Below the pieces are notes generated by a model. That model ran no database searches, had not been told where the DNA came from, and saw only the letters and a list, made by a program, of their open reading frames with translations. A stretch of 64,000 nt of DNA from Microbotryum silenes-acaulis. Taxonomy: Eukaryota > Basidiomycota > Microbotryomycetes > Microbotryales > Microbotryaceae. Within the stretch, counting starts at the first letter, position 1. The number at the start of each line of letters is the position of its first letter. The stretch is taken from the NCBI GenBank assembly GCA_003665825.1, contig QPFY01000014.1:836542-900541 (forward strand), given 5' to 3'. Below, piece by piece: positions 1 to 11,394 of the stretch. The position numbers were made by a program, and so were the translations under genes.

Positions 1-1292
1 AAGCCCCTGCACCGACTCCTGCCGCTCCAGCTCCCAATCCCGCCGCACCCCGACCAAAGTCCGAGTGCACTTCCTCCATCTCGTCCCCACCAACACCGGC
101 TCCACCGGTCGAGTGTACGGGTTGAGGGTACAGGTTCGCCTGATCCTGAATCTCGGGCCAACGGATCGCATCATCCTCCTTGCGTTGCTTGCGGCGTTTG
201 GCGACCAGGCAGAGGATCACGAGAGCAGCGAGCGCGGCGAGACCACCGACGACGGAACCGACGATGATGCCGATCCGAGCACCGGACGAGAGACCCGACG
301 AGCTCGAGTCACCGGAGCTGGTGCCTGTCTGGACGGCGGTAGAGGTGATGGGACTGAGGGTCGAGGTGATGGTCGAAGAGCCAACGACGATGACTGCGAG
401 ACAGTCGGCGAAGAGTCAGTCTCGGAGTCCGGGCTTTTCAACAAAAAGGTCGCAGCGGCGCAAAGCACTCACCAGTCGTGGGCGTGATGATGACCGTTGT
501 TGTGAGAGCTAAGGCGATGGAAGCAATTAAGCTGCAATGCATCAGTTGCCGGTCCTTCGCCGAGATGATCGCTCATTCAATACGCGGCGTGGTGAACTCA
601 CGAGCACGAGAGGTTGTTGTCGGCTCGACGGATGGTGTCGTAGTTCGAGCAGCTAACAGCGTGGGGTGATCACGATGCAAGGTCAGCTGACGAATCAAAG
701 TACTTGACTGAATCGTGGGTGCTTACTCGTCGCAGCAGCGGTGGTGGGACTAGGGTTAGGACTTGCTGCTGCAGTTGTCGTTGTAGGTGCGGCATTGCTG
801 AAAAAACAATCGCCACACAATCAGCGTTCGAGTCTCGAGCGGGTAGCAGCAGAGCAAAAGAAGGTTTCGTCAACCCGACCCGAGTCGACTCGAAATCCAA
901 CTTGACAGTTATGGGGTCGTCGGCGAAGAGGAGGAGAGGACCGGGCACGGCAAGGGATATCGGCGAAGCTCGTCTTGTCTAACGGGCGGGAGAGCAACTC
1001 ACCTCGAAGTGGTGGTAGTAGGGATCGCCGACGTCGTCGTCGAAGCCGTCGTGGTGGCCACGGGAGGAGTGGTCGTGGCCACGGGAAGAGTAGTTGTGGC
1101 GACAGGTGGGGTCGTGGTGGTCGTGGTGGTCGTGGTCGGGTCGGTCGGGTCGGTCGTCTCGGAGCCGATGCTGATCAGTTGACGCTTGAGCATCAGCGCC
1201 GCGCGACGATTGGCCCCAGCGGCCGCTGCTGGAGCACCACGGCGGCGGCGTACAGGCCGGAGTCCGCTCGAGTCGGCGGTGAATGCGGCCAT
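1..1292 (-). CDS. Single-pass membrane protein with Thr/Ser-rich ectodomain, 3' end beyond window
   Basis: Read on the minus strand, the exon at about 393 to 1 encodes a Ser/Thr-rich stretch, a Gly/Ala/Val/Leu/Ile membrane segment (starting GARIGIIVGSVVGG), then a basic stop-transfer KRRKQRK and an acidic, Gly-rich cytosolic tail. No stop is met before position 1, so the gene is partial. Upstream exons are suggested by donors at 1002 (GTGAGT), 472 (GTGAGT) and about 728 (GTAAGC). The first exon (1292-1003) is a Thr/Pro repeat. The layout is that of fungal cell-wall sensor or Skg6/Mid2-like proteins: O-mannosylated outside, one membrane span, short tail. This is an architectural resemblance, not a motif match. 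No convincing signal peptide is visible at the 1292 start, so the true 5' exon may lie elsewhere between 1200 and 1640. Confidence 0.5.
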
Positions 1293-2459
1293 CGTCTTGT
1301 GAGGGCTGTGATGGGTAGGTAGGCTTGAGTTGGGCTTGGTATCGAGGTATCGACCCTCCGAGACGAAAGAGAGGGTAGGGCCAAGGTTCGAAAGGCTGAA
1401 TTGGTGAGGAAGACCCGCTTAAGCAATAACCAATCGAGAGGCGACTGAGGCGACGAGCGCGGGCGAACAGACGTCCGGCGAGTGACTGAACGGAGCGCGC
1501 CGGTTTGCGAAGACCGAGCGTCGGTTTGGGTGGACGAAACGGAGGGGGGATGTAAGGACTTGAAGAGTCGAGAAAGGAGCTTAAGCGGTACAAGCAAAGG
1601 AGCGAGTGGTGTGCACAAAAGTCGACAAAGGATCACGGGGTGAGAGAGGAAGAGGTAAAGCTGCCGGGGACGATCGCTGCTAGGGCCAATTTACTCCGCG
1701 AAGCAAAGGAGGCGATGAAGGTCACGCCCATGCGGAGCACTCGCGGAGCGCGACCTCGGCCAACGGCTGCCAGATGAGTGGCGTCAAATCTCGGCTGAAC
1801 GCGCCAATGGTGTCCTCGGGACCGATCAGAGACGCTTGCTCGGCGTTGAATGTTGGACTGGAAATCATAGCATCGACAGGAGTCATATTATGAAGGAGCC
1901 TCACACCGGATCATGTCCACTAAGTCGGCCTTGCGTATGGATCGGGGCCCACTGCTCAACGAAAGCTTAAGAAGACTTTGGCGCCGCACGCGATTACGAT
2001 CATCGACGTCATTTGTAACTTTTCTCACAAGCCCCATTCTTGCCGTGTGTGTCCCCCGTGTAGATGTATTAAAAAAGTGAACGTTCAAAATGTTGAACGG
2101 TTCACTTGGAGAGTTATGGTGGATGGGAAGATGTCGGAGAGCTTAGGATCGAGGTCACGTGTTTCTACCGATGGTCTCCGACATGGGGAGTGGAAAGACA
2201 CCTCGAGCATTGTGACCGTTGTAATACCGTTATTAGGTCTTCCTGTCCATCGTAGGTCTAGTTGGGCAGTGCTTTTTCCTGTGGTAGAGTTGACGCCCTC
2301 CTCCTCCGGCCCAACCTGGTCAATCCCGAATGTCGAAGGCTCTTCCTCGAATGTCTCATCGCGAACGTGACGCCAGTGCCCTTCCATACTATTACAACAT
2401 ATTCCAAACTAAACCCACTTCCCTACGACTGAACCCAACCTCTCCCCCAACCCGGACCA
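1293..2459. other. Intergenic stretch, no gene recognised; contains inverted repeat at 2077-2105
   Basis: Open frames here are short, overlap on both strands and show no domain or convincing splice pattern. It probably holds the 5' region of the membrane-protein gene and the 3' region of PET117. The one structured element is a 29-bp near-perfect inverted repeat at 2077-2105 with arms GTGAACGTTCAA and TTGAACGGTTCAC around AATG. Confidence 0.5.
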
Positions 2460-2930
2460 TCAACTCCTCTCACATTCCTTACAAGCCCAATCCACTCCCT
2501 CCGCTTCCTCCCTACTCATAACTCTCACCCCCCTTCTTCCTTCCCCATCATCACCTCTCCCCAACCCCGTTGTAGAACTCGTAGAACTCGTAGAAGGTAG
2601 GGTTTGTAGAGTCTCGAGATAAGCTTGCTTGCGTCGTTGTTCATCCAATTCGGCTTGACGGGCTCGACGTTTTGCAGCGAGTCGGGCATCGTCACGTAGT
2701 ACACCGGCGAACATGGTCTAACATTCGCGTGAGCGTGAACGAAGGAAGAGAGAGAGAGAGGGAGGTTTGAGTTGGTCGATCACCGGGTGGTGTTTGAAAA
2801 TATGGGCTGAGAGTAAGGTGCGGTGCGGACTTACTTCACGTTCTTGGTATTGCGAAAGGTGGACACCGCCGATCGACGCGACGGCGATGACAAGAGAGAG
2901 GCCGAAGAACGCTTTGGACGAGCGGGACAT
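2460..2930 (-). CDS. PET117: Cytochrome c oxidase assembly protein PET117
   Basis: Two exons, 2930-2835 and 2717-2460, join in phase (donor GTAAG at 2834-2830, acceptor TAG at 2720-2718) to give 117 residues. The N-terminus starts MSRSSK, runs into a hydrophobic anchor, then GVHLSQYQERE and MFAGVLRDDARLAAKR, the conserved block of the PET117 family (small inner-membrane mitochondrial proteins that act with Cox15 in heme A synthesis and complex IV assembly). Start at 2930 is the Met preceding the conserved SR-SK motif; the longer upstream open frame in the same phase has no family resemblance. The C-terminal third is Ser/Thr/Gly-rich and ends WACKECERS; a pair of cysteines here is not something I recall as a family hallmark. 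Length fits the family. Confidence 0.8.
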
Positions 2931-3328
2931 TCGATACCAACTTTGCTGCGTTTGGAATTTAGGTCGATGAAGAGGTGCTTGGGGTTCAGGTGGGGGGGGG
3001 GGGGAGAGGGAAAGGAGTATGGCGCGCGAAACACGAAGCGGGAGAACCACAAGACTGTCGACTGTCACAGTAGCCACGATGCAATTCTGCAATACGTTCG
3101 AAACTTCTTCAAAATAATATGGATTTGAGGTTGAGTGGTATTATGACGGATTTTATATCCAAAAGATCGTGCAACTCGAAAAGTCTAAGAGTAGATAAAG
3201 CAAAAGCAAAAGAGTAGACCGAGAGGAACGAGGGTGAGACGAGAGGGAATAGCCGAAGTGATGACAAGTTTTGGTGAGGTGAACGCCGAGCCGGAGCCAA
3301 AATTCAATAAACGCAATCATGTCCGCTC
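2931..3328. other. Intergenic, PET117 upstream / ERG6 downstream; poly-G run
   Basis: Short region between two minus-strand genes. It carries a 13-nt G run at 2992-3004. No gene seen. Confidence 0.5.
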
Positions 3329-4869
3329 TTACTTTTCCTCCGGCTTCTTGCAAACGAACAACATCATCGGCGTGAACAACTTCTCTTTACCTCCAGCGAC
3401 CAAGGCAACGGAGGCGGTGACGAGCGCTTCACCGACGTCGTGCGTGCCTTTGGGCACCATACCGATTTTCTCCAAGGCCCAAACGGTGTTTTGCGTGCAG
3501 AACTTGCCGAAACGGGTCATGCGCCAGCACTTTTGCGGAGAAGGGAATGGACGCGAAAAAGGTCAGCGATTGGGTGTGTTTGGGAATCGGAAAGGGAAGG
3601 AAACGGGGAAAAAACCGCACGATCACGTAATCCCAAAGTGTTTGACATTTCTTCAAATCGCCTTCGAGCGGGTAGTACCACTTTACCTCGTCGTCGCGAT
3701 CGGCGAGATCCTCCTCGTGCAAGATCTCGAATCCTACATTTTGAAGGGCGGTGCGGCACGCGTCGATCGAACGCATCTCGGGGATACCGTCGCCAACTTC
3801 GATGCCGTGCGCGATCTCCTTGTGGTGAGGGATCTTTGGGTCCCATGCGTCGGTCATGCACCATTCGTAGACGCCGAACTGGGGGGAAGGAGAGGAACGG
3901 CAAAGTAAGATCAGCCACCCGGACATTGACCCAACGCGATCTAGTCCGGACAAGCTTCACTCACAACCCCACCAGGTTTCAACACCTTCTTGATCTCGTT
4001 ATAACACCCTTCCCAATCAGGGGCATGACACGTCGCCTCGATCGCGTAAACGGCATCGAACGAGTTCTCGCCAAACTGTTCGGCCAACTTCATGAAATCC
4101 CCTTTTACGAACGAAACCTGATCACTGAGACCGGCCTTGGCGGTGTACTTGTGCGCACGACCGACTTGGAACTCGTTGTTGTTGACTCCGACGACGTGCG
4201 CGTCGGTGAAACGCGCGATCTCGCGCGCGGGCCCACCGACACCGCAGCCGACGTCGAGGACGCGCATCTTGGGGCGGATGCCCGTTTGTGCGGCGAGGTA
4301 GTGCTCGTGGCGTGCGATGGCTTGGTAGAACGCTTCGCCTTTGTCTGTGGGAGGAGTCGAGAGGCGTGGAGGGAGTCAGGGCGTAGATCTTTGGAAGCGT
4401 CGTCGCGCATCGGGAACAGGAAGAACACGTACAGTAGCGGCAAAAGTGGAACGACGTTCCCCATCCGTACTCGTACAGCTCGGTAGCACCTAGAGAACAC
4501 GAATCAATCCCAAAAGAGTTAGCATCCACTCGTACCGGCCCTTCCCGAACCCCCATCTCTGGCATCCCCGGCGCGTTCCGCACCACCACCACCACCATCC
4601 TCTCCCCTAAAACCCTCTCCGTCCCTCAACCGGTAGAAAAGAAACGAACCATCATAATAGCTATTAACGACATCCGTGTACACATCCTTCCTCTGCTCCG
4701 TCATTTCAGCCGTATCATTCGCCGAATTACGATCCCAGTGTTGGGTATAGGACGCGATCCCGGCGCGGTTACGCGCGTCACCTTTCGTTTGGGGGATCAA
4801 CGCCGTTGAGGAACCATCATCCTTTTTGGGGTCATCGCTAGAACCATTCGTGCGAGGCGCGTTGACCAT
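3329..4869 (-). CDS. ERG6: Sterol 24-C-methyltransferase
   Basis: Five exons close in phase: 4869-4650, 4489-4433, 4344-3965, 3878-3627, 3529-3329, giving 369 residues, close to the 383 of the yeast enzyme. Erg6 transfers methyl from S-adenosylmethionine to C24 of zymosterol or fecosterol precursors in ergosterol synthesis, at the ER and lipid droplets. Visible hallmarks in order: [11 protein letters not shown] (sterol-binding region I), IARHEHYLA, the SAM motif [24 protein letters not shown], the region [25 protein letters not shown] and the C-terminal [15 protein letters not shown]. Introns 1 and 4 use less common donors (GTTCGT, GTGATC) but are supported by phase and by the protein reading through. 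Nothing is broken; this looks like the functional gene. Confidence 0.96.
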
Positions 4870-5615
4870 TTCGAGAGACGGGGTTTGTTGGGTGGGGTGA
4901 CGACTGTGAGGGTCTGGGAATGGGCGGGGGGGCGGGGAAAGAGGGTCAGACGGAATTCGTTCGCGCGCCAACAAGCGCCTCCTTTTGGGAAAGTTGCGTG
5001 TCCGCGTGGGTCGGTGCGCAGGCGCAGCGCAGAGGCCGAGTTCAGATCTTGATACGGCGGCGCACTCTACGCCGTCCAGTGGTCCAGTGGACATGAGGCC
5101 GGTAGAGGCAGGCACTCACGTTGGGCTACGGGATGGATTTCGTTGTGGAAACGAAACAGTGAAAAAGTAGGGGTGAGCGGTTGGAGAGGAAGGAAGCAAC
5201 CATCCAAGTTGAAGTTGTTGAACGCTGTCGAACGATCCGAAGCGACCGATCTCGCCCGTCGGCCGATCATAGTAGCAGGGCCGCAGGGGGCCAAAACAAG
5301 CGATCTCAAACGACGAGCGGTTTGAGCTCGCGCGCGGGCGACGAGGCCAGACGTGGCGCGCGCGTGAAGCTGTGAAGGAACGCCTCCGTCGACTCGCCGG
5401 CGCGTAAAAGGGGCCCTGGGTTTTTCAGGGCGACCAAGATGACTTTCTTTTCACATTGTCCATCACTTGCAAAAAAAGTTGGGTTGCTATTGCAGTGATC
5501 TACGGTGTTGCGATACAGGGGGCCACTTTGTGGGCGAGAAAATAATGATCGCGCCCGAAACATGGAAACATGACATAATCGATGCGGAAACTATCAATAT
5601 TCGGGGATGAATTCA
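4870..5615. other. ERG6 5' region / MTF1 3' region, no gene seen
   Basis: About 0.75 kb between two minus-strand genes. Frames are short and overlapping. It must contain the ERG6 promoter; I see no clear TATA box or known sterol-response motif. Confidence 0.4.
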
Positions 5616-7276
5616 TTATCGTACAATTCCTGCGCGCCAAAACAAAAGATATAAATCATCAGTGAACCCGAATACGTTGTCGAAATACTCGAACAAGGGT
5701 CTCGGCTCAAATCGAACCAGAAAACTGACCGTCGGTCGGAAAGGCCATTCGGCGAACGCATCCGCGATCACGACCCATTCGCCCACGTCCAAAGCTTGAA
5801 CTTGTTTTCCCAAGGGTGGACCGCCGCGGGCAAGAATGGTTGGGATCAGGTTCCCCGCGCCGACGGCTAGACCGCTGTAGGGGTGTCAGATTCGATGAGG
5901 AAAAGGGGGGGTTAGTGGCAAAAAGTCACTGAGCGGGAGAATGGAATGGTGGGACGTCGACGCACGGCATCGTCCTCTCCCAACCGGTCGATTTCGAAAT
6001 AAACATCTGCTTCATTACGAACTGCAGCACCTCGAAGTCTTGCGCCATCGGCTCGATCCACGGCGTCACTTTGATGGGAGAATAGGTGTTTTGGTCCGAG
6101 CGAGGTTTGTGAAAATGATGTTCGGTCGGCGTCCAGGGTTTCGTGAGAGGGGTCGGGGTGAGAGAGGCGACGGTGGAGAGGATGACACCGGCTTTGTGGC
6201 GGTCGTGCGAGCCGATCGGGGCGAAGATTTTCTGGAAAGGAAAGATGAGGCCAGCCATCCGGGATCAGCTTCAGGAGGGGGCAGTCGATCGCGTTCTGGG
6301 TGCTCACCTTCCAATACGCATCAGCGGTGATCGCACCAATGCTGAAGCGACCGTATTTCCATAACCACATCTTGGTCGCGGCGGCCGAGACGCATTGCAT
6401 AAAGAGTTGTTCGCCGTGGCGGTTCGTCGATTGCTGCAGCGCGAGGAAGAGCCCATCCTGGGCTGCGATTCGAGAAAAAAAGTGAGATGGGGAGCATTAC
6501 CCAGGGTAAGGATTCGATTCGCGATCGAAACTCACGTTTTTTCCAGGGTCGGTGGACGACGTCTTTGAGCAGCCCGAGTTCCTCGATCTTGGCGTAGGAA
6601 TCCCACGAGAAGCCATCGCCCTCGTGGACGTAGAGGCGTTCTGGATCGTCTTGGCGAGTACAGAGGTCCTGGAGGATGGGGAGGTAGCGGAACGAATCTT
6701 CGAAAGCGATGACGCGTTTGACGTTGGGGAGTTCGAGGAACGCTCGGGTGAGACCGCCGGGACCTGATGAGGAGATGGGGTGCGTTAGCCTGTTCGCTCC
6801 GGAAAGGGACGGCGCGGAGAGAGAGAGCGGTGCTCACCTGCAAAAGGTTCGACGACAACCACATCATGCATCTTGTCGACCCCCCAAGCTCTGACCACAT
6901 CCCTCGCCGAATCGAGGTTGATCAAGGTCGGTCTCGATCGAACGGGAGCCATTGCAGACACCGCCTTGAACAGCTCGTGGTTCTGGAGACGGGTCGGCAG
7001 CACCGGCGGTCGGCGGGTGTACGGTGCTCGTTTGCGTGACCGACTGGTTTCCTTTTCTAGGTCGGGAGCCTTGATGGTTTTGTGTCTTGGCTGTGGTTTG
7101 GACTTGGGTTTGGGTTGGGAGGAAGTGGAGTTCTCGTGGGAGGTCGACGTGGACGAGAACGGTCGAGAGGAGGAGTTGAGGCGTAGGCGGAAGAGGCACG
7201 CCGAACAAAAGGGTGTGGTCGGTAGCCATGACTGGAGCAAGGTCGAGGACAGTCGCAGTGTTGCTGTGGTGCGCAT
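5616..7276 (-). CDS. MTF1: Mitochondrial transcription factor B (rRNA adenine dimethyltransferase fold)
   Basis: Five exons close in phase: 7276-6838, 6763-6536, 6462-6308, 6231-5966, 5874-5616 (448 residues). The first about 60 residues are Arg/Ser/Leu-rich without acidic residues, as expected of a mitochondrial presequence. Then comes a methyltransferase-like motif I, VVVEPFAGPGGLTRAFLE, a motif II acid (VIAFED), the segment QLFMQCVSAAATKMWLWKYG and, near the end, FAEWPFRPT, which matches the conserved EWPFKP block of yeast Mtf1. Mtf1 works with the mitochondrial RNA polymerase Rpo41 at promoter melting. A mitochondrial or nucleolar Dim1-type dimethylase is the alternative; the presequence, the late EWPF block and the divergent catalytic region favour Mtf1. 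Transcribed divergently from ARC1. Confidence 0.85.
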
Positions 7277-7333
7277 CTTGAGCGGTGGGTGGCGCTGAGG
7301 ATGGGAGGCAGCGAGGGAGGGCGACGTGCCAAG

Positions 7334-7412
7334 TCGGCTTGATTATCGGCTTAGTATCGGCTTATTACCGGCTTATTACCGGCTTATTACCGGCTTAGTA
7401 CTGGCTTACTCT
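7334..7412. repeat. 11-bp tandem repeat between MTF1 and ARC1
   Basis: About seven units of an 11-bp motif (TATCGGCTTAG / TACCGGCTTAT variants) lie in the 388-bp divergent promoter region between MTF1 (start 7276) and ARC1 (start 7665). The middle three units are identical. Confidence 0.85.
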
Positions 7413-7664
7413 GGCCGGCGTGCTGGCTCGCTCCCCGTCGCGCGCGCGCATTAGAACAGATTACAAGTTAGAAGACTTGGAGGCACGTCAACCGCTCAGT
7501 CCGCCGCGCGCTCTCACCCTGACCACCCACTCCTCGTCTCGACGGACACCACTCCAGATACGGCTAACCCTTCCACACTGGCCTCCTTCCTGACTCGCAC
7601 CCGCCTCGGCCCTATCACCTTTGCCTCCCTCAACTCGACCTACGCTTGGACTCGCACTCGAACG

Positions 7665-8524
7665 ATGGCCTCGCTCACGCTCACTCACAGCACTTGTGCC
7701 GGTAGGGCAGCTGCTCTCCTGGCTGCTGTCTACGGTCAATACGTTCCCGACTTGACCATCACCCACCACGACAAGGTGAGCTGGTCAGATCGACGACCCA
7801 GCTCGACAACGGAGCTGATTAGGGGGCTTCCTTCGTCCCTTGTCCCTCCCTTGTCCCTCCCGCATCTCCTTCTCAGCTCGAATTCAAAGCCGCTTCATCG
7901 CAAACGTACACCAAGCTCGTCGATATCGCGAAAGCTCTCCTTGAGGCAGCAGGCAAGACGAATGATGCTCTCGGAGGCGCCTCGGACCAAGTGCAGCAGA
8001 GCGTATTGCACTACCTCAACCTAGTCGACGAGAACCAATTCGACGGAGACAAAGGGGCCGAGGTCAGTAAAGATAGGAGGGGCGTCTCAAGGTGGGGGTG
8101 GTGGGGAGTGCAGCAGCCAATTGACGAGTTCGTTCTTTGCGAGCAGGCCGCCGATGCCGAATTGACGACCAAGACCTTCCTCGTCGGCGAGTCCGTCTCG
8201 GCTGCCGATCTCGGTCTCTTTGCGGCCGTCCATCCGACCGTGGTACGTGTACCGAACCCGTTTCCCGGAGGATGCTGTGCACTCCCTGACGCTTCGCTTT
8301 ACCGCTCCGAACGATTCCTCTCTCCCCACCAGGCCTCCGCAACGCATAATCAACACCTATCGCACCCTTCCCTATCCCGTCACTTCAACCACATTCAAAA
8401 CCTACGCCTCGTCGCACCCCACCTCTCGACCGTGTTCACCTCCTCCCCCGAACCGGTCAAGATCGACGTCGAGAACGTGCCCGTCGTCGAGATCAAGCAA
8501 CAAGCCAAAGTCAAAAAAGCTCCT

Positions 8525-8556
<32 letters not shown>

Positions 8557-9419
8557 TGCTGCTACGGAGGCACCCAAGGAAGCGGGAAAACAGGAAAAGG
8601 CTGACAAGGCGCAGGTCGTGCAAGAGGTCAAGAAAAAAGTCGAAAGCGTTGCTCCTATCGCCATAGCTGAGGGAACGACGTCGTCCTCGGCGAAACCGAA
8701 AAAGGAGAAAGCGGAAAAGGTCAAGAAACCTACGCCTGCGGTACCGGTCGTCGAAGCGCCGGCACCTTGGATGATTGATTTGAGGGTCGGCAAGATCGTC
8801 GAGGTGGGCGTGCACCCTGATGCGGACTCGTTGTATGTCGAAAAGATTGATGTGGGCGAGGAGGAACCGAGGACGGTCGTTTCGGGTTTGGTCAAGTACA
8901 TGACCTTGGAGCAGAGTGAGTGCACAGTTTGAGTGGAGAGCGTTTTGGACGACGTTGCTGATTTGAACCTGGATTGGAATCAACAGTGCGAGGAACTACG
9001 TTGATCACGGTGTGCAACCTCAAGCCGGCCAACATGCGCGGCGTCAAGTCGTTCGCGATGGTGCTCTGCGTAAGACCTCGCTACATATTCTTGACCAGCA
9101 AAAACTACAAATTGATCCGACCACTTTCCCCTCGCAGGCCACAGCAGCTGAAGGCAAGGAAGCGGGGATCGAATTCCTTTCCCCTCCAGAGGGTTCCGTC
9201 CCCGGTGATCGGGTTTATTTCGAAGGCTTCGAGGACCAACAGGCGTTGGAGATCCTGAACCCCAAGAAGAAGATCTTTGAGACCGTTCAACCGGCGTTCA
9301 CGACGTTGGAGAACCGGGAGGGCGCTTGGGTCGACAAGGAGAGTGGGAAGACGTACAAGATTGTGACGAAGAGGGGGGAGTGTAGGACCCAGAGTTTGGT
9401 CGGGGCCAGTTTGAGTTAG
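7665..9419 (+). CDS. ARC1: tRNA-aminoacylation cofactor Arc1 (GST-like + EMAPII/OB tRNA-binding domain)
   Basis: Six exons close in phase: 7665-7775, 7877-8062, 8147-8242, 8333-8915, 8987-9069, 9138-9419 (446 residues). Residues 1-150 have a GST-C-like helical region including [21 protein letters not shown] Lys/Ala-rich linker follows (Ala run encoded by a GCC repeat at about 8525-8560), then the C-terminal EMAPII-type OB fold: [59 protein letters not shown]. Arc1 holds methionyl- and glutamyl-tRNA synthetases in the cytosol and supplies tRNA. The OB fold is also found in Tyr- and Met-tRNA synthetases, but no catalytic domain is present. Start 7665 is the only Met that keeps the GST-like region intact. 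Confidence 0.88.
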
Positions 9420-9685
9420 AGCACGAGAGGGGAAGTGCAATGCATTATTATGGGAATCATTGACGGGGCGTTGCAAAAGGTGCTGTTGTGAAGATGGAAG
9501 TAAAGCTTTTCAAATCGGCAGGTGCGATTCGAGAGCGCGATTGGCTGCGATGCCGCCTGCGAGCGCGAACGGTTTCCTTCCTCCCACCTACGGCAGTTCG
9601 CACCCCCATCGCTCTACCGACCCTCTTTCTCGACCACTAGAGCTCGACTCTCAACCACCAACACGATCCACCCTCCTCCGGCATT
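9420..9685. other. Intergenic between ARC1 and the PAP2 phosphatase, no gene seen
   Basis: Short spacer between two plus-strand genes; no element recognised. Confidence 0.5.
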
Positions 9686-10976
9686 ATGCCCTCTGCCCTC
9701 TCGAACCGAGTCCGTTCCCTGACCCGACGACACCTCTCCTTCTTCAGTTGGGCACTACTCGTCGACTGGCTCGTTGTGGTGGGACTGTGGTGGATCGGGA
9801 CCTATATCGAGAAGCAGGAACCGTACCAGCGGGATGTGGTGCATTACCTGGGTGAGGAGACGGAACCGAAACCGCCGGGCCACGTGGGTCATCGTCCTAA
9901 ATCTAGCGTATCGTCGCGTGCTCCCAGGTGACCACGACATTTCCTGGCCCCATACCCAACACGAACGCGTTTCGGTCGAGAACTTGAACCTGCTGAGCGT
10001 GTACTTGCCCCTCGCGCTCATCCTGCTCGTCTCGGCGCTGAGGAGGTCCGTACAGGAGATGCATCATGCCGCGTTGGGCTTGTTGGCCAGTAGGGCTTTG
10101 ATGACGATCACCGTAGAGTTTATCAAGAATAGGGTGCGTCAACGTGTCGATTGGTGATCGTTGCGCAACGGGGGTGCGCACCGTCCTAGACGACACGAGC
10201 ACGTGGGGCAGCACGTGGGGCACCAGACACCAGCTGAGCTGATCCCCTCCTCGGCGGACTTTTGCCCTTTCCCTGGCGTGCGCTATAGGTCGGACGTCTC
10301 CGGCCCGATTTCCTCGATCGATGCGCCTACAGTGTCCTCTCGCACGACTGTACCGGACCTCACCACCTCGTCAAGGATGGCAGAAGATCCTTCCCCTCGG
10401 GTGCGGGAAAGAAACATGTCTGCCCCGATGGCGGATGAGCATCACGCTGATGTGGGACCGCTCTCATCCCTCGCAGGTCATTCATCAGCTTCGTTCCAAG
10501 GCTTGTTCTTTTTGTGCTTGTTCTTTGCGGGCAAGAATGGTACGTACGCGCGATGTTTTACCGTGTCGCTCCTTGTGCAGCTGGGACTGATGTCCTTGCG
10601 CCGCCGTACCATAGGTGCCTTTGCCTTCCAGGCTCCATTCCCTCGCTCGACGATCCTGCAATCTCGAATGCTTCGACTTGCCATCACTTTATCGCCACTA
10701 CTCTTGGCAACGTGGATCGCCATCACACGCCTCGAGGACCACATGCATCACCCGACCGACGTGCTCGCCGGATCAACGATCGGTATCCTCACCGCGAGCC
10801 TAGGCTACGCTTTGTATTGGAACAACCCGTTTGATGTGGACAAGTTGCACGTGATGGGTTGCGCGAGGAAAGTTTATGGCGCCGAGGAGGAAGATGGGGA
10901 ATTGTTTTTGGAGCAGGATGTTGTGGAGAGTGATTTAGAAGAGGAGGCGAGGAGGGGAGCCGTCGAGGAGTGTTGA
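9686..10976 (+). CDS. DPP1: PAP2-family lipid phosphate phosphatase (diacylglycerol pyrophosphate phosphatase type)
   Basis: Five exons close in phase: 9686-9851, 9928-10133, 10289-10400, 10477-10539, 10615-10976 (302 residues). The three-part phosphatase signature is complete: KNRVGRLRP (motif 1), SFPSGHSSASF (motif 2, spanning the third intron) and TRLEDHMHHPTD (motif 3, R-x5-H-x3-D). Several hydrophobic segments (WALLVDWLVVVGLWW, LLSVYLPLALILLVSAL, LFFLCLFFAG, LSPLLLATWIAI) fit a six-span membrane enzyme; DHDISWPHTQ upstream is typical of yeast Dpp1/Lpp1. These enzymes dephosphorylate diacylglycerol pyrophosphate, phosphatidate and lysophosphatidate at vacuole or Golgi membranes. The C-tail is acidic (LEEEAR). 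Dpp1 versus Lpp1 cannot be decided by eye. Confidence 0.92.
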
Positions 10977-11223
10977 TTTGAGCAGCGAATATGGGGTTGG
11001 ATTTGTAGTTATTGCTGAAGGGTCGGAAGCCTGGCCTTTTGTTTTGGAGGAAGGATCGTTTATTTGTAAATATTAGATTACAGTGGGTAAATTAAGAGCG
11101 AAATTGAGTGCAAGGTTTGAATGGGTCGAGATTGACAGAGCCGATCGAGATGAGCAAACGGCTCGGCATGCATAACAACAGTATGATGCGACTAAGATAA
11201 ATTCTCTTCAATGCTAAGATCAT

Positions 11224-11254
<31 letters not shown>

Positions 11255-11394
11255 ACATTACATCTTGATATTCCGGAACATCGCCTCGCCGAGACGTTTT
11301 CTGAACGCCAGCTTCATACGATCACCCTGCGTTCACAGCGCCGGTCTCAGAAGGGCGTTGCGGACGGCCATGCACCGCTGTACTAGTCTTGAGC
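10977..11394. repeat. Convergent 3' region with a 29-nt poly-C tract (11224-11252)
   Basis: Between the convergent ends of the phosphatase gene and the CID gene. The C run at 11224-11252 is one of several long single-base tracts in the window (2992-3004 G, 19055-19079 C, 50971-50988 G). Exact length may be affected by sequencing. Confidence 0.7.

Noticed and set aside
745..760. Internal telomere-like CTAGGGTTAGG
   Set aside because: Less than two repeats, inside the coding/intron region of a gene; chance similarity.
8395..8983. Long minus-strand frames (176 and 193 codons) opposite ARC1
   Set aside because: They are shadows of the ARC1 Ala/Lys-rich linker; the plus-strand frame has the OB-fold motifs and phased exons.
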